Positions 1-8,816 of a DNA stretch of 64,000 nucleotides are shown piece by piece. Position 1 is the first letter of the stretch. Every line of letters begins with the position of its first letter. Below the pieces are notes generated by a model. It was not told the DNA's origin and made no database searches. It saw nothing but the letters and a program-made list of their open reading frames with translations. This DNA is from Lachnospiraceae bacterium (GTDB lineage Bacteria > Bacillota > Clostridia > Lachnospirales > Lachnospiraceae), in contig VSOC01000002.1 in the NCBI GenBank assembly GCA_009774615.1, forward strand, positions 28,860-92,859, in the 5' to 3' direction. Position numbers and translations under genes: made by a program.

Positions 1-85
1 GCTTTGACTTAAAAGGAAATTTTGGGGTTTATTGGGGATTTTTAAATTAAGAGGTTCTATAAAATAAGAAAACTTGGAGGAAATT

Positions 86-2254
86 ATGGGAAAGATTGAT
101 CCGAATGAACATTTTTCTGCACCGTGTACCTGTACGGAAAATGAAAAAGAAGAAAAAACACAAAGTCTGGTAGCGCTCCCGAGGACAATCCATTTGGTTC
201 CTATGGATCGGATCGCGGGTTTTGATGTGCGTCCCGGATTTTATGAGATTAACGGGGCGACGGCAATCCCCGGCGGTGTAAATTTTACTGTCTATTCTCA
301 TGGGGCAACTTCCATTGAGCTTCTTCTTTTCCACCGCGAGGAGGACACACCTTTTGCTGTTCTGCCGTTTCCCAAGCATTACCGCATTGGCAATGTCTAT
401 TCGATGATTGTTTTTAAGCTGGAAATCGGCGCGTTCGAGTATGCTTACCGGGTGGATGGTCCCTATAATCCGAAAAAGGGGCTTATTTTTGACAAAAACA
501 GGTATCTCCTTGACCCCTATGCCAAAGCCGTAACCGGGCAGAGCCAGTGGGGGGAATCTTCGCCGCATGAGCAGCACTATAAGGCAAGGGTGGTCAAGGA
601 TGATTTTGACTGGGGGACGACTCCGCAGCCGCTTCTGCCAATGGAGGATTTAATTATCTATGAGCTGCATGTGCGGGGATTTACCAAGCATGAATCTTCA
701 GGAGTGTTCCACCCGGGAACCTTTGCCGGGCTGATGGAAAAGCTTCCGTACCTGCTGGAGCTGGGGGTAAACGTTGTAGAATTAATGCCCATTTTTGAAT
801 TTGATGAGATGCTGGACTACCGGGAAGCGGACGGGGAAAAGCTTTACAATTACTGGGGCTACAACACCGTCAGCTTCTTTGCGCCAAACACCAGCTACAC
901 CGCCAGCAAGGAGTATAACCGGGAGGGAAATGAACTCAAACATCTGATTCAGGTTTTTAACCAGCACGGGATAGAGGTCTACCTGGATGTTGTGTTCAAC
1001 CACACTGCCGAGGGAAACGAGCAGGGACCGTTCTTTTCCTTTAAAGGTTTTGACAATAATATCTACTACCTGCTGACCCCGGACGGGAATTACTATAATT
1101 TCAGCGGCTGCGGCAATTCCTTAAACTGCAATCATCCCATTGTCCACCAGATGATTTTAAACTGCCTGCGCTACTGGGTGACGACCTATCATGTCGATGG
1201 CTTCCGCTTTGATTTGGCATCGATTCTGGGGCGGAACGAGGACGGATCACCGATGAATAAGCCGCCGCTTCTGCAGTCCCTGGCATTTGATCCGATTTTA
1301 GGTGATGTCAAGCTGATTGCCGAAGCCTGGGATGCCGCGGGGATGTATCAGGTGGGAACCTTCCCCTCCTGGAACCGCTGGGCAGAGTGGAACGGGCGTT
1401 ACCGCGACGATATGCGCCGCTATTTAAAGGGGGACGGGGGCATGGCACAGACTGCCGCGCTCAGGATTGTTGGCTCGAGGGATATTTACGAGGTCAGCAC
1501 CCGAAAGAATGCTTCCGTAAACTTTATTACCTGTCATGACGGCTTTACCCTGTACGATTTATTTTCGTACAATAACAAGCATAACGAAAAAAACGGCTGG
1601 AAAAATACCGACGGTGCAAACGATAACAATAGCTGGAACTGCGGCGCAGAGGGAGATACCGATAACCCGGAAATCCTTGCCCTGCGCAAACGGATGATCC
1701 GCAATGCATTTGCTCTCTTAATGTGCAGCCGCGGAATTCCCATGTTCCTTGCCGGCGATGAATTCTGCAACACGCAGTTTGGCAATAATAATGCCTACTG
1801 CCAGGACAACATTACTTCCTGGCTGGACTGGAACCGTCTGGAAGAAAACAGGGACATCTTTAACTTCTTTAAGAAAATGATTGATTTTCGCAAGAAGCAC
1901 CGTATCCTTCGTACCAATATCAGCGATGGTGCCTGTGGTCTTCCGGATGTAAGCTTTCACGGCGTAAAGCCCTGGAGAGGACAGTTTGCTGCCCACGAGC
2001 ACTATGTAGGCGTTATGTTTGCCGGACAGGAAAAAGACAAAGAGCCGGATATTGTCTATATTGCCTCCAATGCCTACTGGGAAAAACTGGATATTCTTCT
2101 TCCTGACCTGCCGCCGTCCATGGTATGGGAACTGGCAGCCGATACCTGGGAGGATGAGCAAAATCCAAAAGAGGAAAAGGTGCTGAATTCCTCACACCTG
2201 TTCGTCCATGAGCGAAGTGTAACTGTACTTATTGCAAAAAGCATCCGTTCTTAA
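86..2254 (+). CDS. glgX: Glycogen debranching enzyme, GH13 isoamylase/GlgX type
   Basis: A 722-residue cytosolic enzyme expected to hydrolyse alpha-1,6 branch points of glycogen or limit dextrins. An acidic N-terminal tail of about 40 residues precedes a CBM48-like beta domain and the GH13 barrel. All four GH13 signature regions are visible: DVVFNHT (about 301), GFRFDLAS with nucleophile D376, IAEAWD with acid/base E413, and CHDG with the stabilising D485. The start is ATG at 86 because GGAGG lies at 76-80 with 5-bp spacing; the TTG at 74 would overlap that site. It is followed by its own terminator, so it is probably a single-gene unit. Pullulanase-type specificity cannot be excluded from sequence alone. 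Confidence 0.93.
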   Translation: MGKIDPNEHFSAPCTCTENEKEEKTQSLVALPRTIHLVPMDRIAGFDVRPGFYEINGATAIPGGVNFTVYSHGATSIELLLFHREEDTPFAVLPFPKHYRIGNVYSMIVFKLEIGAFEYAYRVDGPYNPKKGLIFDKNRYLLDPYAKAVTGQSQWGESSPHEQHYKARVVKDDFDWGTTPQPLLPMEDLIIYELHVRGFTKHESSGVFHPGTFAGLMEKLPYLLELGVNVVELMPIFEFDEMLDYREADGEKLYNYWGYNTVSFFAPNTSYTASKEYNREGNELKHLIQVFNQHGIEVYLDVVFNHTAEGNEQGPFFSFKGFDNNIYYLLTPDGNYYNFSGCGNSLNCNHPIVHQMILNCLRYWVTTYHVDGFRFDLASILGRNEDGSPMNKPPLLQSLAFDPILGDVKLIAEAWDAAGMYQVGTFPSWNRWAEWNGRYRDDMRRYLKGDGGMAQTAALRIVGSRDIYEVSTRKNASVNFITCHDGFTLYDLFSYNNKHNEKNGWKNTDGANDNNSWNCGAEGDTDNPEILALRKRMIRNAFALLMCSRGIPMFLAGDEFCNTQFGNNNAYCQDNITSWLDWNRLEENRDIFNFFKKMIDFRKKHRILRTNISDGACGLPDVSFHGVKPWRGQFAAHEHYVGVMFAGQEKDKEPDIVYIASNAYWEKLDILLPDLPPSMVWELAADTWEDEQNPKEEKVLNSSHLFVHERSVTVLIAKSIRS

Positions 2255-2294
2255 ATCGATGGATGAAACCATGGATTATGTATAAAATAAAAAG

Positions 2295-2324
2295 GAGCTG
2301 GGACTTGTGTCCTGGCTCTTTTTT
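2295..2324 (+). terminator. Rho-independent terminator after glgX
   Basis: A 10-bp stem (GAGCTGGGAC pairing with GTCCTGGCTC, two G-U pairs) with a 4-nt loop is followed by six T. It lies 40 bp after the debranching enzyme stop and separates that gene from the sugar operon. Confidence 0.85.
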
Positions 2325-2462
2325 GATTCATAAGAAAATGCGTCCGGCAGGGCACAGAGGCAGAATAGAATTGCCATTTTTATCCAATTTTTGTACACAT
2401 TGTATAAAATTACTTAAAATGTATCGTATAATCCATGTATAGTTTGTGCAAAAATAACATGC

Positions 2463-2468
2463 TATAAT
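2463..2468 (+). promoter_or_regulatory. -10 box of the lacI-type regulator / sugar operon promoter
   Basis: A perfect TATAAT stands 51 bp before the regulator start. The hexamer 17 bp upstream (TAGTTT) is a poor -35, so the promoter may be weak or activated. No other convincing promoter was seen between here and 17035. Confidence 0.6.
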
Positions 2469-2482
2469 TTGTCTAAAGGTGA

Positions 2483-2494
2483 GTAAACGTTTAC
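2483..2494 (+). promoter_or_regulatory. LacI/CcpA-type operator
   Basis: GTAAACGTTTAC is a perfect 12-bp palindrome with the central CG typical of LacI-family operators. It starts 15 bp after the -10 box, at or just past the transcription start, where a bound repressor would block RNA polymerase. It could be the site of the adjacent regulator (autoregulation) or a CcpA cre site, which it also resembles. No second copy was seen in the operon. Confidence 0.75.
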
Positions 2495-2518
2495 AAGATA
2501 CTTCAAGGAGAAATAGAA

Positions 2519-3547
2519 ATGAAACCCAAGCAGATTACCATTAGAGATGTTGCAAAAGCAGCTGGCGTTTCGGTAGCGACGGTTTCCAGGGCATTAAATG
2601 GTCTTGGAGGGATTGGCGATGAAACGAGAGAGCATGTATTAAAGGTTTGCGAACAGATGGCTTATGTTCCCAACACCCTGGCAAGGGGGCTGGTGATGCA
2701 GCACACGCAGACCCTGGGGATTGTGATGCCGGATATTACCAGTCCGTTTTATTCCAGGCTGATGGTTCTGGCTGCGCAGGAAGCCAAACGGTACGGCTAT
2801 CAGGTGCTTTTGTGCAACAGTTTCCGGGATTATGAAACGGAAATCGATTACTTTAAGTTACTGATCGGGAATCAGGTAGAAGGAATTCTGTTTTTTCCGG
2901 TGGGGGATTTAAGTTCTAAAAATTTGTACCAGTTTCTGCGGTACATCCCCATAGTTGCGCTAAACGAGATGCCTGAATTTAGTCCGATACCTTATGTGTG
3001 CTGTGACGAAAGGGCAGGAGGTCGCATGGCTGTAGATTATCTTTTGGACTGCGGCTGCAAATCCCTGGTTTTTGTCGGACTGAAAGAGGACAGACTTGCC
3101 CATCGTTACCGAATGGAAAGTTTTCTTAAAGGGACGAACCGGGATGGGATATTTGCCGAGGTGCTTGAGAATGGGGAGAGCTACAAGAGCAGCTTTGAGC
3201 GGGGTTACGGACAGTTCAGCGAATTTCTTGAGGAGAGCGGAAAACTGCCGGATGGCGTAGTGGCAGTCAGTGATGCCACAGCAAATGGTGTAATTAAAGC
3301 CTGCATGGAACGAAAAATTTCCATACCCGAACAGATTTCTCTGATTGGCTTTGATAATATTAACGGTGATTTGCCCCGAATTGAGCTTACTACGGTTGCC
3401 GTATCACAGCTTCGTCTGCTTAGACAGGCACTTGATCTTTTAATTAAGGTAAAGGAGAAGGGAAAACTGTCATCGGAGCAAAGCAGGATAAGGCTTTGCC
3501 CGGAACTGTTTGAGAGGGGGTCATGCAGTCGGGAAAAAAATAAGTAA
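2519..3547 (+). CDS. LacI-family transcriptional regulator
   Basis: A 342-residue repressor. Residues 7-27 form the LacI helix-turn-helix plus hinge start (TIRDVAKAAGVSVATVSRAL), followed by a periplasmic-binding-protein-like ligand domain that includes the usual LPDGVVAVSD and SLIGFDN segments. ATG 2519 has AAGGAG at 2505-2510. It is the first gene of the carbohydrate operon and probably senses a sugar or sugar acid taken up by that operon. The palindrome at 2483-2494 just upstream is its likely operator. The ligand is not predictable from sequence. Confidence 0.92.
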   Translation: MKPKQITIRDVAKAAGVSVATVSRALNGLGGIGDETREHVLKVCEQMAYVPNTLARGLVMQHTQTLGIVMPDITSPFYSRLMVLAAQEAKRYGYQVLLCNSFRDYETEIDYFKLLIGNQVEGILFFPVGDLSSKNLYQFLRYIPIVALNEMPEFSPIPYVCCDERAGGRMAVDYLLDCGCKSLVFVGLKEDRLAHRYRMESFLKGTNRDGIFAEVLENGESYKSSFERGYGQFSEFLEESGKLPDGVVAVSDATANGVIKACMERKISIPEQISLIGFDNINGDLPRIELTTVAVSQLRLLRQALDLLIKVKEKGKLSSEQSRIRLCPELFERGSCSREKNK

Positions 3548-3560
3548 AAATAAGAATTTA

Positions 3561-3649
3561 GGAAAAGATAACCTTGAGGGAAAAGATGGTCTTGAGAAAA
3601 AGATAAGCTTGAAGAAAAAAGACCGTCTTTGGGAAAGGATAACCTTGAG
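3561..3649 (+). repeat. Degenerate 18-bp tandem repeat, about 5 units
   Basis: Units begin at 3561, 3579, 3597, 3615 and 3632; units 1 and 5 are nearly identical (GGAAAAGATAACCTTGAG versus GGAAAGGATAACCTTGAG). The array fills nearly the whole spacer between the regulator stop and the ribosome binding site of the GH3 gene. No function is evident. Confidence 0.85.
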
Positions 3650-3670
3650 GGAGAGAAAGGGGGTTATGGA

Positions 3671-5413
3671 ATGGTTGATTTAACGAAAAAACCATTTTAT
3701 TTAAGCGAAACTGATATTTCCTGGGTGGAAGAAACCATTCGCTCCATGTCGCCGGAGGAAAAGATTGGTCAGCTTTTTATTATGCTGGACAGGAAAAAAG
3801 ACCGCGAGGAAACAAAGAAGATTTTTTCGCGCTTCCACATCGGCGGATGCCGTTATAGTAACGAGCCGGCAGAGCAGATTTATGAGCAGAACCGTTTCTA
3901 CCAGGAAAACAGTAAGATTCCGCTGCTGATTGCCTGTAATTGCGACAGCGGGGGGAGCGGTGCCTGCTCGGACGGGACGCATATCGCCACGGCAGCTGCC
4001 TGCGGTGCTGCAAATGATGAGGAAACTGCCTACAATACCGGCTATGTCAGCGGACAGGAAGGGACGGCAGTGGGCTGCAACTGGGATTTTGGTCCGGTCT
4101 GTGACATCCTTTATAACTGGCGCAACACCATTATCAACACAAGGGCATATGGAAGTGATCCGGTGGAAGTGGCAAGGAATGCAAAAGCCTATATCCGCGG
4201 GGTAAGGAAAAGCCCGATGGCTGTGTGCTGCAAGCATTTTCCGGGGGATGGTGTGGAGGAACTGGATCAGCATCTGGTTATGGGAATCAATTCATTAAGC
4301 TGTAAGGAGTGGGACGATTCTTTTGGCTGGGTGTATAAGCAGATGATTGATGAGGGAATCGAAAGCATTATGGCTGGGCACATTGCCCTGCCTGCCTATT
4401 CTAAAAAGCTTTGTCCCGGGATTGCCGATAAGGATATACGTCCCGCAACTTTAGCAAAGGAGCTTCTAACCGGGCTTTTAAGGGAAAAACTTGGGTTTAA
4501 CGGGCTTATTCTCACCGATGCCTCCCATATGGCAGGGATGACCAGTGCTCTGCCCAGAAGACGTCAGGTTCCCGAGGCGATTGCTGCGGGATGCGATATG
4601 TTCCTGTTTTTTAATGATATTGAGGAAGATTTTAACTATATGATGGATGGCTGGAAAAGCAAAATCATTACCGATGAGCGCCTTGACGATGCACTTCACC
4701 GGATTCTGGGCTTGAAGGCTTCGTTAAAGCTTCATGAGAAAAAGGAGAGAGGGGAGCTGGTTTTGCCAAAGGAAGCCCTGTCTGTGGTTGGATGCAAAAA
4801 GCATCTTGCAATGGCTGCCCAGGCAGCAAAAAGGAGCATTACGCTCGTCAAGGACACGGCAAAAAACCTTCCGGTTTCTCCAAAGACCCATCCCCGCGTT
4901 TGTGCGTTTGTGATCAGCGCCCCGCCGATTTCCCGCAAAAACCGTCCTGATCCGATAAAGGAAGTGGTGAGGGAGGAGATGGAAAAGCGCGGCTATCAGG
5001 TACACGTTCATGACAGCTATTATGACCGGGTGCTTCATGACGGCTTTACTAAGGAGGCAGAGCTTTCTTCGGTGGTGATCGGCAAGGTGGAAGAATTTAA
5101 AAAAAAGTATGATGCCGTGTTTGTATTTATAAATATGAAGGGCTATGCCCAGGAAAATAACGTGCGTTTAAGCTGGTCGATCGGTCATTCGGTGGAAATT
5201 CCCTGGTATGTAAAGGAATTGCCGACCGTGTTTATTTCTCTGAATTATACGAATCACCTTCTGGATGTTCCAATGGCAGAAACGTTTATTAATGCCTATG
5301 CGCCGACCCGGGAAATTATACGGCGGACACTGCAGAAAATAGAGGGGGAGGAAGCTTTTGAAGGGAAATTTGATGAGAATGTATTTTGCGGGCGCTGGGA
5401 TACGCGGCTGTAA
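3671..5413 (+). CDS. Glycoside hydrolase family 3 protein
   Basis: A 580-residue enzyme without a signal peptide, so probably cytosolic. The GH3 N-terminal barrel carries KHFPGDG (K188-H189), close to the NagZ motif KHFPGHG, and LTDASHMAG with the predicted nucleophile D283. An (alpha/beta)6-sandwich C-terminal domain follows (about 380-580). The short motif DQH after the KHFPGDG block recalls the Asp-His acid/base pair of NagZ-type beta-N-acetylglucosaminidases, so hexosaminidase or phosphorylase activity is as likely as beta-glucosidase. Start ATG 3671 is chosen for the AGGGGG site 8 bp upstream; a TTG at 3629 would place repeat sequence in the protein. It is the first enzyme of the operon, ahead of the importer. 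Confidence 0.88.
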   Translation: MVDLTKKPFYLSETDISWVEETIRSMSPEEKIGQLFIMLDRKKDREETKKIFSRFHIGGCRYSNEPAEQIYEQNRFYQENSKIPLLIACNCDSGGSGACSDGTHIATAAACGAANDEETAYNTGYVSGQEGTAVGCNWDFGPVCDILYNWRNTIINTRAYGSDPVEVARNAKAYIRGVRKSPMAVCCKHFPGDGVEELDQHLVMGINSLSCKEWDDSFGWVYKQMIDEGIESIMAGHIALPAYSKKLCPGIADKDIRPATLAKELLTGLLREKLGFNGLILTDASHMAGMTSALPRRRQVPEAIAAGCDMFLFFNDIEEDFNYMMDGWKSKIITDERLDDALHRILGLKASLKLHEKKERGELVLPKEALSVVGCKKHLAMAAQAAKRSITLVKDTAKNLPVSPKTHPRVCAFVISAPPISRKNRPDPIKEVVREEMEKRGYQVHVHDSYYDRVLHDGFTKEAELSSVVIGKVEEFKKKYDAVFVFINMKGYAQENNVRLSWSIGHSVEIPWYVKELPTVFISLNYTNHLLDVPMAETFINAYAPTREIIRRTLQKIEGEEAFEGKFDENVFCGRWDTRL

Positions 5414-5473
5414 ATAAACCTCAGGGCTTTTGTTTTATAACTTGTTTAAGCCTTGAAAGGAATGGTGAACAAT

Positions 5474-6373
5474 ATGAACAAAAAATCGTCAAGGGCTGCA
5501 AGAAAAGAGTTTCTTGTGGGAATGGGCTTTATCCTGCCCAGTCTGCTGGGATTTCTGGTATTTACCTTTATTCCGGTGATTATTTCCTTTGTATTAAGCT
5601 TTTCCAACTGGAATTTTATGCAGGGCTGGGGAGCGATTAAGTTTAATGGATTGAGCAATTATTTTCGGCTTTTTTCCGACGAGTGGTTTCTCAATTCCTA
5701 TAAAAATAATATTCTTTTTACCGCGGTAACGGTGCCGGTGCTTATCGGGCTTGGTCTGGTTATGGCAAGTATTATTAATAAATATATCTATGGCGGCGCT
5801 GCTGTGCGAACCATGATTTTTATTCCTTATATTGCCAGTGTGGTCGCTGTATGTACGGTGTGGATGGTGCTTTTGCAGCCCAGTTACGGTCCGGTGAACC
5901 AGGCGCTGAAAGCCTTTGGTGTGGAGAACCCTCCGGGATGGCTGGCAGACTTTAAGTGGTCATTGCCTTCGATTATGATTATTTATATCTGGCAGCAGGT
6001 GGGGTATTATTCCATTGTGTTTCTGGCTGGCTTAAAGGGGCTTCCGGAGGATGTGTACGAAGCGGCAAAGGTGGACGGAGCTTCACCTGTTCGGCAGTTT
6101 TTCTCCATAACCATTCCTCTGATTTCACCGACCACCTTTTTCCTGACCATTATGGGGATTATTGGTTCCTTTAAGGTATTTGACCAGATCAGCGTTCTGA
6201 CCCAGGGCGGACCGGGAAGCTCGAGTTCCGTTATGGCTTACTATGTGTACCGGACGGCGTTTGACTATTTTGATATGGGCTATGCCAATACACTTGCCTG
6301 GGCTTTGTTCGTTCTGGTATTTTTGGTAACACTGATTCAGTGGAAGCTACAGGACAGGTTTGAAAATGAATAG
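5474..6373 (+). CDS. Sugar ABC transporter permease (MalF/UgpA type)
   Basis: A 299-residue inner-membrane permease with about six transmembrane helices. The cytoplasmic EAA loop is clear (EAAKVDGASPVRQFFSITIP) and should contact the ATPase. Start ATG 5474 has GGTGA 5 bp upstream; ATG 5462 is an alternative. It pairs with the next gene to form the membrane channel for the solute bound by the lipoprotein at 7291. No ATPase gene lies in the operon, so a shared MsmK/UgpC-type ATPase elsewhere in the genome is expected, as is common for CUT1 systems in Bacillota. Confidence 0.93.
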   Translation: MNKKSSRAARKEFLVGMGFILPSLLGFLVFTFIPVIISFVLSFSNWNFMQGWGAIKFNGLSNYFRLFSDEWFLNSYKNNILFTAVTVPVLIGLGLVMASIINKYIYGGAAVRTMIFIPYIASVVAVCTVWMVLLQPSYGPVNQALKAFGVENPPGWLADFKWSLPSIMIIYIWQQVGYYSIVFLAGLKGLPEDVYEAAKVDGASPVRQFFSITIPLISPTTFFLTIMGIIGSFKVFDQISVLTQGGPGSSSSVMAYYVYRTAFDYFDMGYANTLAWALFVLVFLVTLIQWKLQDRFENE

Positions 6374-6385
6374 GGGGCAGCAGAG

Positions 6386-7219
6386 GTGAAGAAAAAATGG
6401 AATGGGACAAAGATTGTGCTGACGGTGATTTTCTGGGTAATCGGTTTAAGTATGCTGGTTCCCCTGCTTTGGATGATTTCCACAGCCTGCAAGATGGAGG
6501 CGGATGTGTTTAACTTCCCCATCCAGTGGATTCCGCCCCGCTGGAACTTAAAAGAAAATATGAAGGAGGTATGGGGAGGAACCTATAATTTCGGGCTTTA
6601 CTATCTGAACTCCATTAAGGTAACGGTTGGAGCAACCATCCTTCAGGTGTTTGTTTCGGCACTGGGTGCTTACGGATTTTCCAAGGTACATTTTAAGGGC
6701 AGAGATAAAATCTTTCTGGCTTACCTTGCCACAATGATGATTCCGCCCCAGGTTACGATTGTTTCACAGTTTATTATTACCCGGGAGATTGGGCTTTATA
6801 ATTCCCACACAGGACTTGTGCTGATGCTTGCATTCAGTGTGTACGGCGTGTTTCTTCTCAGGCAGGCAATGCTTGCCATCCCGGAATCCCTGTCCGAGTC
6901 GGCAAAGATTGACGGAGCCGGGCATGTAACGATATTCTTCCAGATTATCCTGCCCATGGTAAAGCCGTCCCTGGCTACCCTGGCGACGTTAAAGTTTGTA
7001 TGGACATGGAACGATTACCAGACCCCGCTGGTTTTCTTAAACAGCCGCGAACTGTATACAATCCAGTTGGGCATGAAGCAGTTTGCATCCGAATCGGGGA
7101 GCTATTATTCCCTGATTATGGCAGCAGCCGTGTCTGCCATCCTTCCTCTGATTATCGTCTTTTTGTTCTGCCAGCGTTTTGTTGTGGACGGAATTGCCAC
7201 GGGAGCGGTGAAAGGATAG
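6386..7219 (+). CDS. Sugar ABC transporter permease (MalG/UgpE type)
   Basis: A 277-residue permease with about six transmembrane helices and an EAA loop (ESAKIDGAGHVTIFFQIILP). It begins with GTG at 6386, 12 bp after the preceding stop, with AGGGGG at 6372-6377. It completes the CUT1-type heterodimeric channel with the previous gene. The tight spacing supports coupled expression. Confidence 0.93.
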   Translation: MKKKWNGTKIVLTVIFWVIGLSMLVPLLWMISTACKMEADVFNFPIQWIPPRWNLKENMKEVWGGTYNFGLYYLNSIKVTVGATILQVFVSALGAYGFSKVHFKGRDKIFLAYLATMMIPPQVTIVSQFIITREIGLYNSHTGLVLMLAFSVYGVFLLRQAMLAIPESLSESAKIDGAGHVTIFFQIILPMVKPSLATLATLKFVWTWNDYQTPLVFLNSRELYTIQLGMKQFASESGSYYSLIMAAAVSAILPLIIVFLFCQRFVVDGIATGAVKG

Positions 7220-7290
7220 GGAATAGGAAACAGAAAAAGCACAAAACAGATAAAGTAAAAAACAGAAATCACAAAAAGGAGGATTTTTCC

Positions 7291-8679
7291 ATGAAAAAAA
7301 GAAAAGTATTTGCAACGCTCCTGGCAGCAGTCAGTGCGGCATCTCTGCTGACCGGCTGCGGAGGGGGAAATAACAAGACAAACACCGAAACCCAGGCAGA
7401 TGTATCCGGTGATAACAGCGGTGCGGGGAATTCGGCAGAAGCTTCTGGCGATAAGGTGAATCTGCGTTTTGTATCCTGGCTGACCGCTTATCAGGATTTG
7501 GATAAGAAGGTGGCAGAAGCTTATATGGCAGAGCATCCCAATGTGACGGTAACTTTTGATTATTACGGCGATATGACGGCAACCGAGTACTATAAAAAGG
7601 TGGATTTAATGGTTATGGGCGGCGAGGAAATGGATATTTTAATGACCTCTGCTTTCCCGGAACATGCGCAGAGAGCCGGTTCCGGCGCTTACCTGCCGCT
7701 GGAAGAATATTTTGAAAAGGAAGGGATAAAGCCGGAGGATGCCTATGCCTTTGTTTCCAGGGTAAACGGCACAATGTACGGGATTCCCGGCGATTTGAAA
7801 TCCTGGTTTATCCTGATAAATAAAAACTATCTGGATGAGGCTGGGCTTCCTGTTCCGGAACTTGACTGGACGTGGGAGGATTACCGCGAATATGCCAATA
7901 AAATGACACAGGGTGACGGCGCAGCGAAGCGCTATGGTTCCTATTTCCATTCCTGGGATCATTACGACTACATGGGCATGTGGTCAAATTACCCCGACAA
8001 CCCGATGTTTAATGCAGATTTAACCGCAGTAAACTTTGATCATCCAATGTTTAAGGAATGGCTGCAGTTCCGCTACGATATGGAAAATACGGATAAGTGC
8101 CAGGTTCCCTTTGCGGATGTCAAGTCGATGAATATGAATTACCGGGATAAGTTTTTCAACGGTCAGATTGCCATGCTCCCCATCGGAAGCTTTATCGTGC
8201 CGGAACTTGATGACCAGGACAAATATCCGCATGAGTTTGTAACGACCTTTGCGCCGATTCCTGCATGGAAGGATGCAGAGCCGGGAACGACCTATACCGA
8301 GTCCCATTTCTATTCCATCAGCAAGACCTCGAAGCATCCGCAGGAAGCCTTTGATTTCATTCGTTTTTATACCACCGAGGGAATGAGAATCCGCGGCATC
8401 AGCGTATCGGCAGAAAAAGGCATAGATAAGATGGAATTTATGGAAATGCAGATCGATGAGCCTAAATATGTGGATATGGAAGCATTGGACAAGGTGATGA
8501 ACAATCCCGCATGGAAGGACAATGTTTATCAGAATGTTCCCCCATACAATAAGGAAATGTCCCAGTTGATGGTCGACGAGTGTTCCAAGTTCCTTTTGGG
8601 AACCGATTCTCTGGACAATACCATCGCATCCCTGGTAAAGAACGGCACACAGATGATGAAGGATAAGGCTGGAAATTAA
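7291..8679 (+). CDS. Extracellular sugar-binding lipoprotein of the ABC importer
   Basis: A 462-residue family-1 solute-binding protein. The signal peptide ends in a lipobox LTGC with lipidated C23, followed by a Gly/Asn/Thr-rich linker (24-60) and the two-lobe binding domain. Start ATG 7291 has a full AAGGAGG 8 bp upstream. The neighbouring cytosolic beta-glucuronidase suggests a glycoside or glucuronide ligand, but this is inference. A strong hairpin 3' of the gene (8755-8794) could stabilise its message relative to the enzymes downstream. Confidence 0.94.
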   Translation: MKKRKVFATLLAAVSAASLLTGCGGGNNKTNTETQADVSGDNSGAGNSAEASGDKVNLRFVSWLTAYQDLDKKVAEAYMAEHPNVTVTFDYYGDMTATEYYKKVDLMVMGGEEMDILMTSAFPEHAQRAGSGAYLPLEEYFEKEGIKPEDAYAFVSRVNGTMYGIPGDLKSWFILINKNYLDEAGLPVPELDWTWEDYREYANKMTQGDGAAKRYGSYFHSWDHYDYMGMWSNYPDNPMFNADLTAVNFDHPMFKEWLQFRYDMENTDKCQVPFADVKSMNMNYRDKFFNGQIAMLPIGSFIVPELDDQDKYPHEFVTTFAPIPAWKDAEPGTTYTESHFYSISKTSKHPQEAFDFIRFYTTEGMRIRGISVSAEKGIDKMEFMEMQIDEPKYVDMEALDKVMNNPAWKDNVYQNVPPYNKEMSQLMVDECSKFLLGTDSLDNTIASLVKNGTQMMKDKAGN

Positions 8680-8720
8680 CAGGGAAAGATTAGACTGGAG
8701 ATTAACAGGAAAAGAATAGA
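8669..8720 (+). repeat. 26-bp tandem duplication spanning a stop codon
   Basis: Units 8669-8694 and 8695-8720 match at 23 of 26 positions. The first unit contains the TAA stop of the binding-protein gene, so the duplication copied the end of the coding sequence into the spacer. Confidence 0.85.
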
Positions 8721-8754
8721 GAAAAAAAGGTGCACTGGCTTGTGCATCCGGGAA

Positions 8755-8794
8755 GAATTCGGGGAAGGGCAGGCTTTGACCCTTCCCTAAATTC
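8755..8794 (+). promoter_or_regulatory. Intercistronic hairpin between binding protein and beta-glucuronidase
   Basis: GGGAAGGG (8762-8769) pairs perfectly with CCCTTCCC (8780-8787) around a 10-nt loop, and GAATT/AATTC extends the stem. No T run follows, so it is unlikely to be a full terminator. It may act as an RNA-processing or 3'-stability hairpin that sets a high binding-protein to enzyme ratio. Confidence 0.6.
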
Positions 8795-8816
8795 TGCCAA
8801 AAGAATGGAGGACAGG

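Noticed and set aside
2399..2432. Second promoter (TTGTAT ... TATAAT) before the LacI gene
   Set aside because: The spacer is 21 bp, too long for a normal sigma-A promoter.
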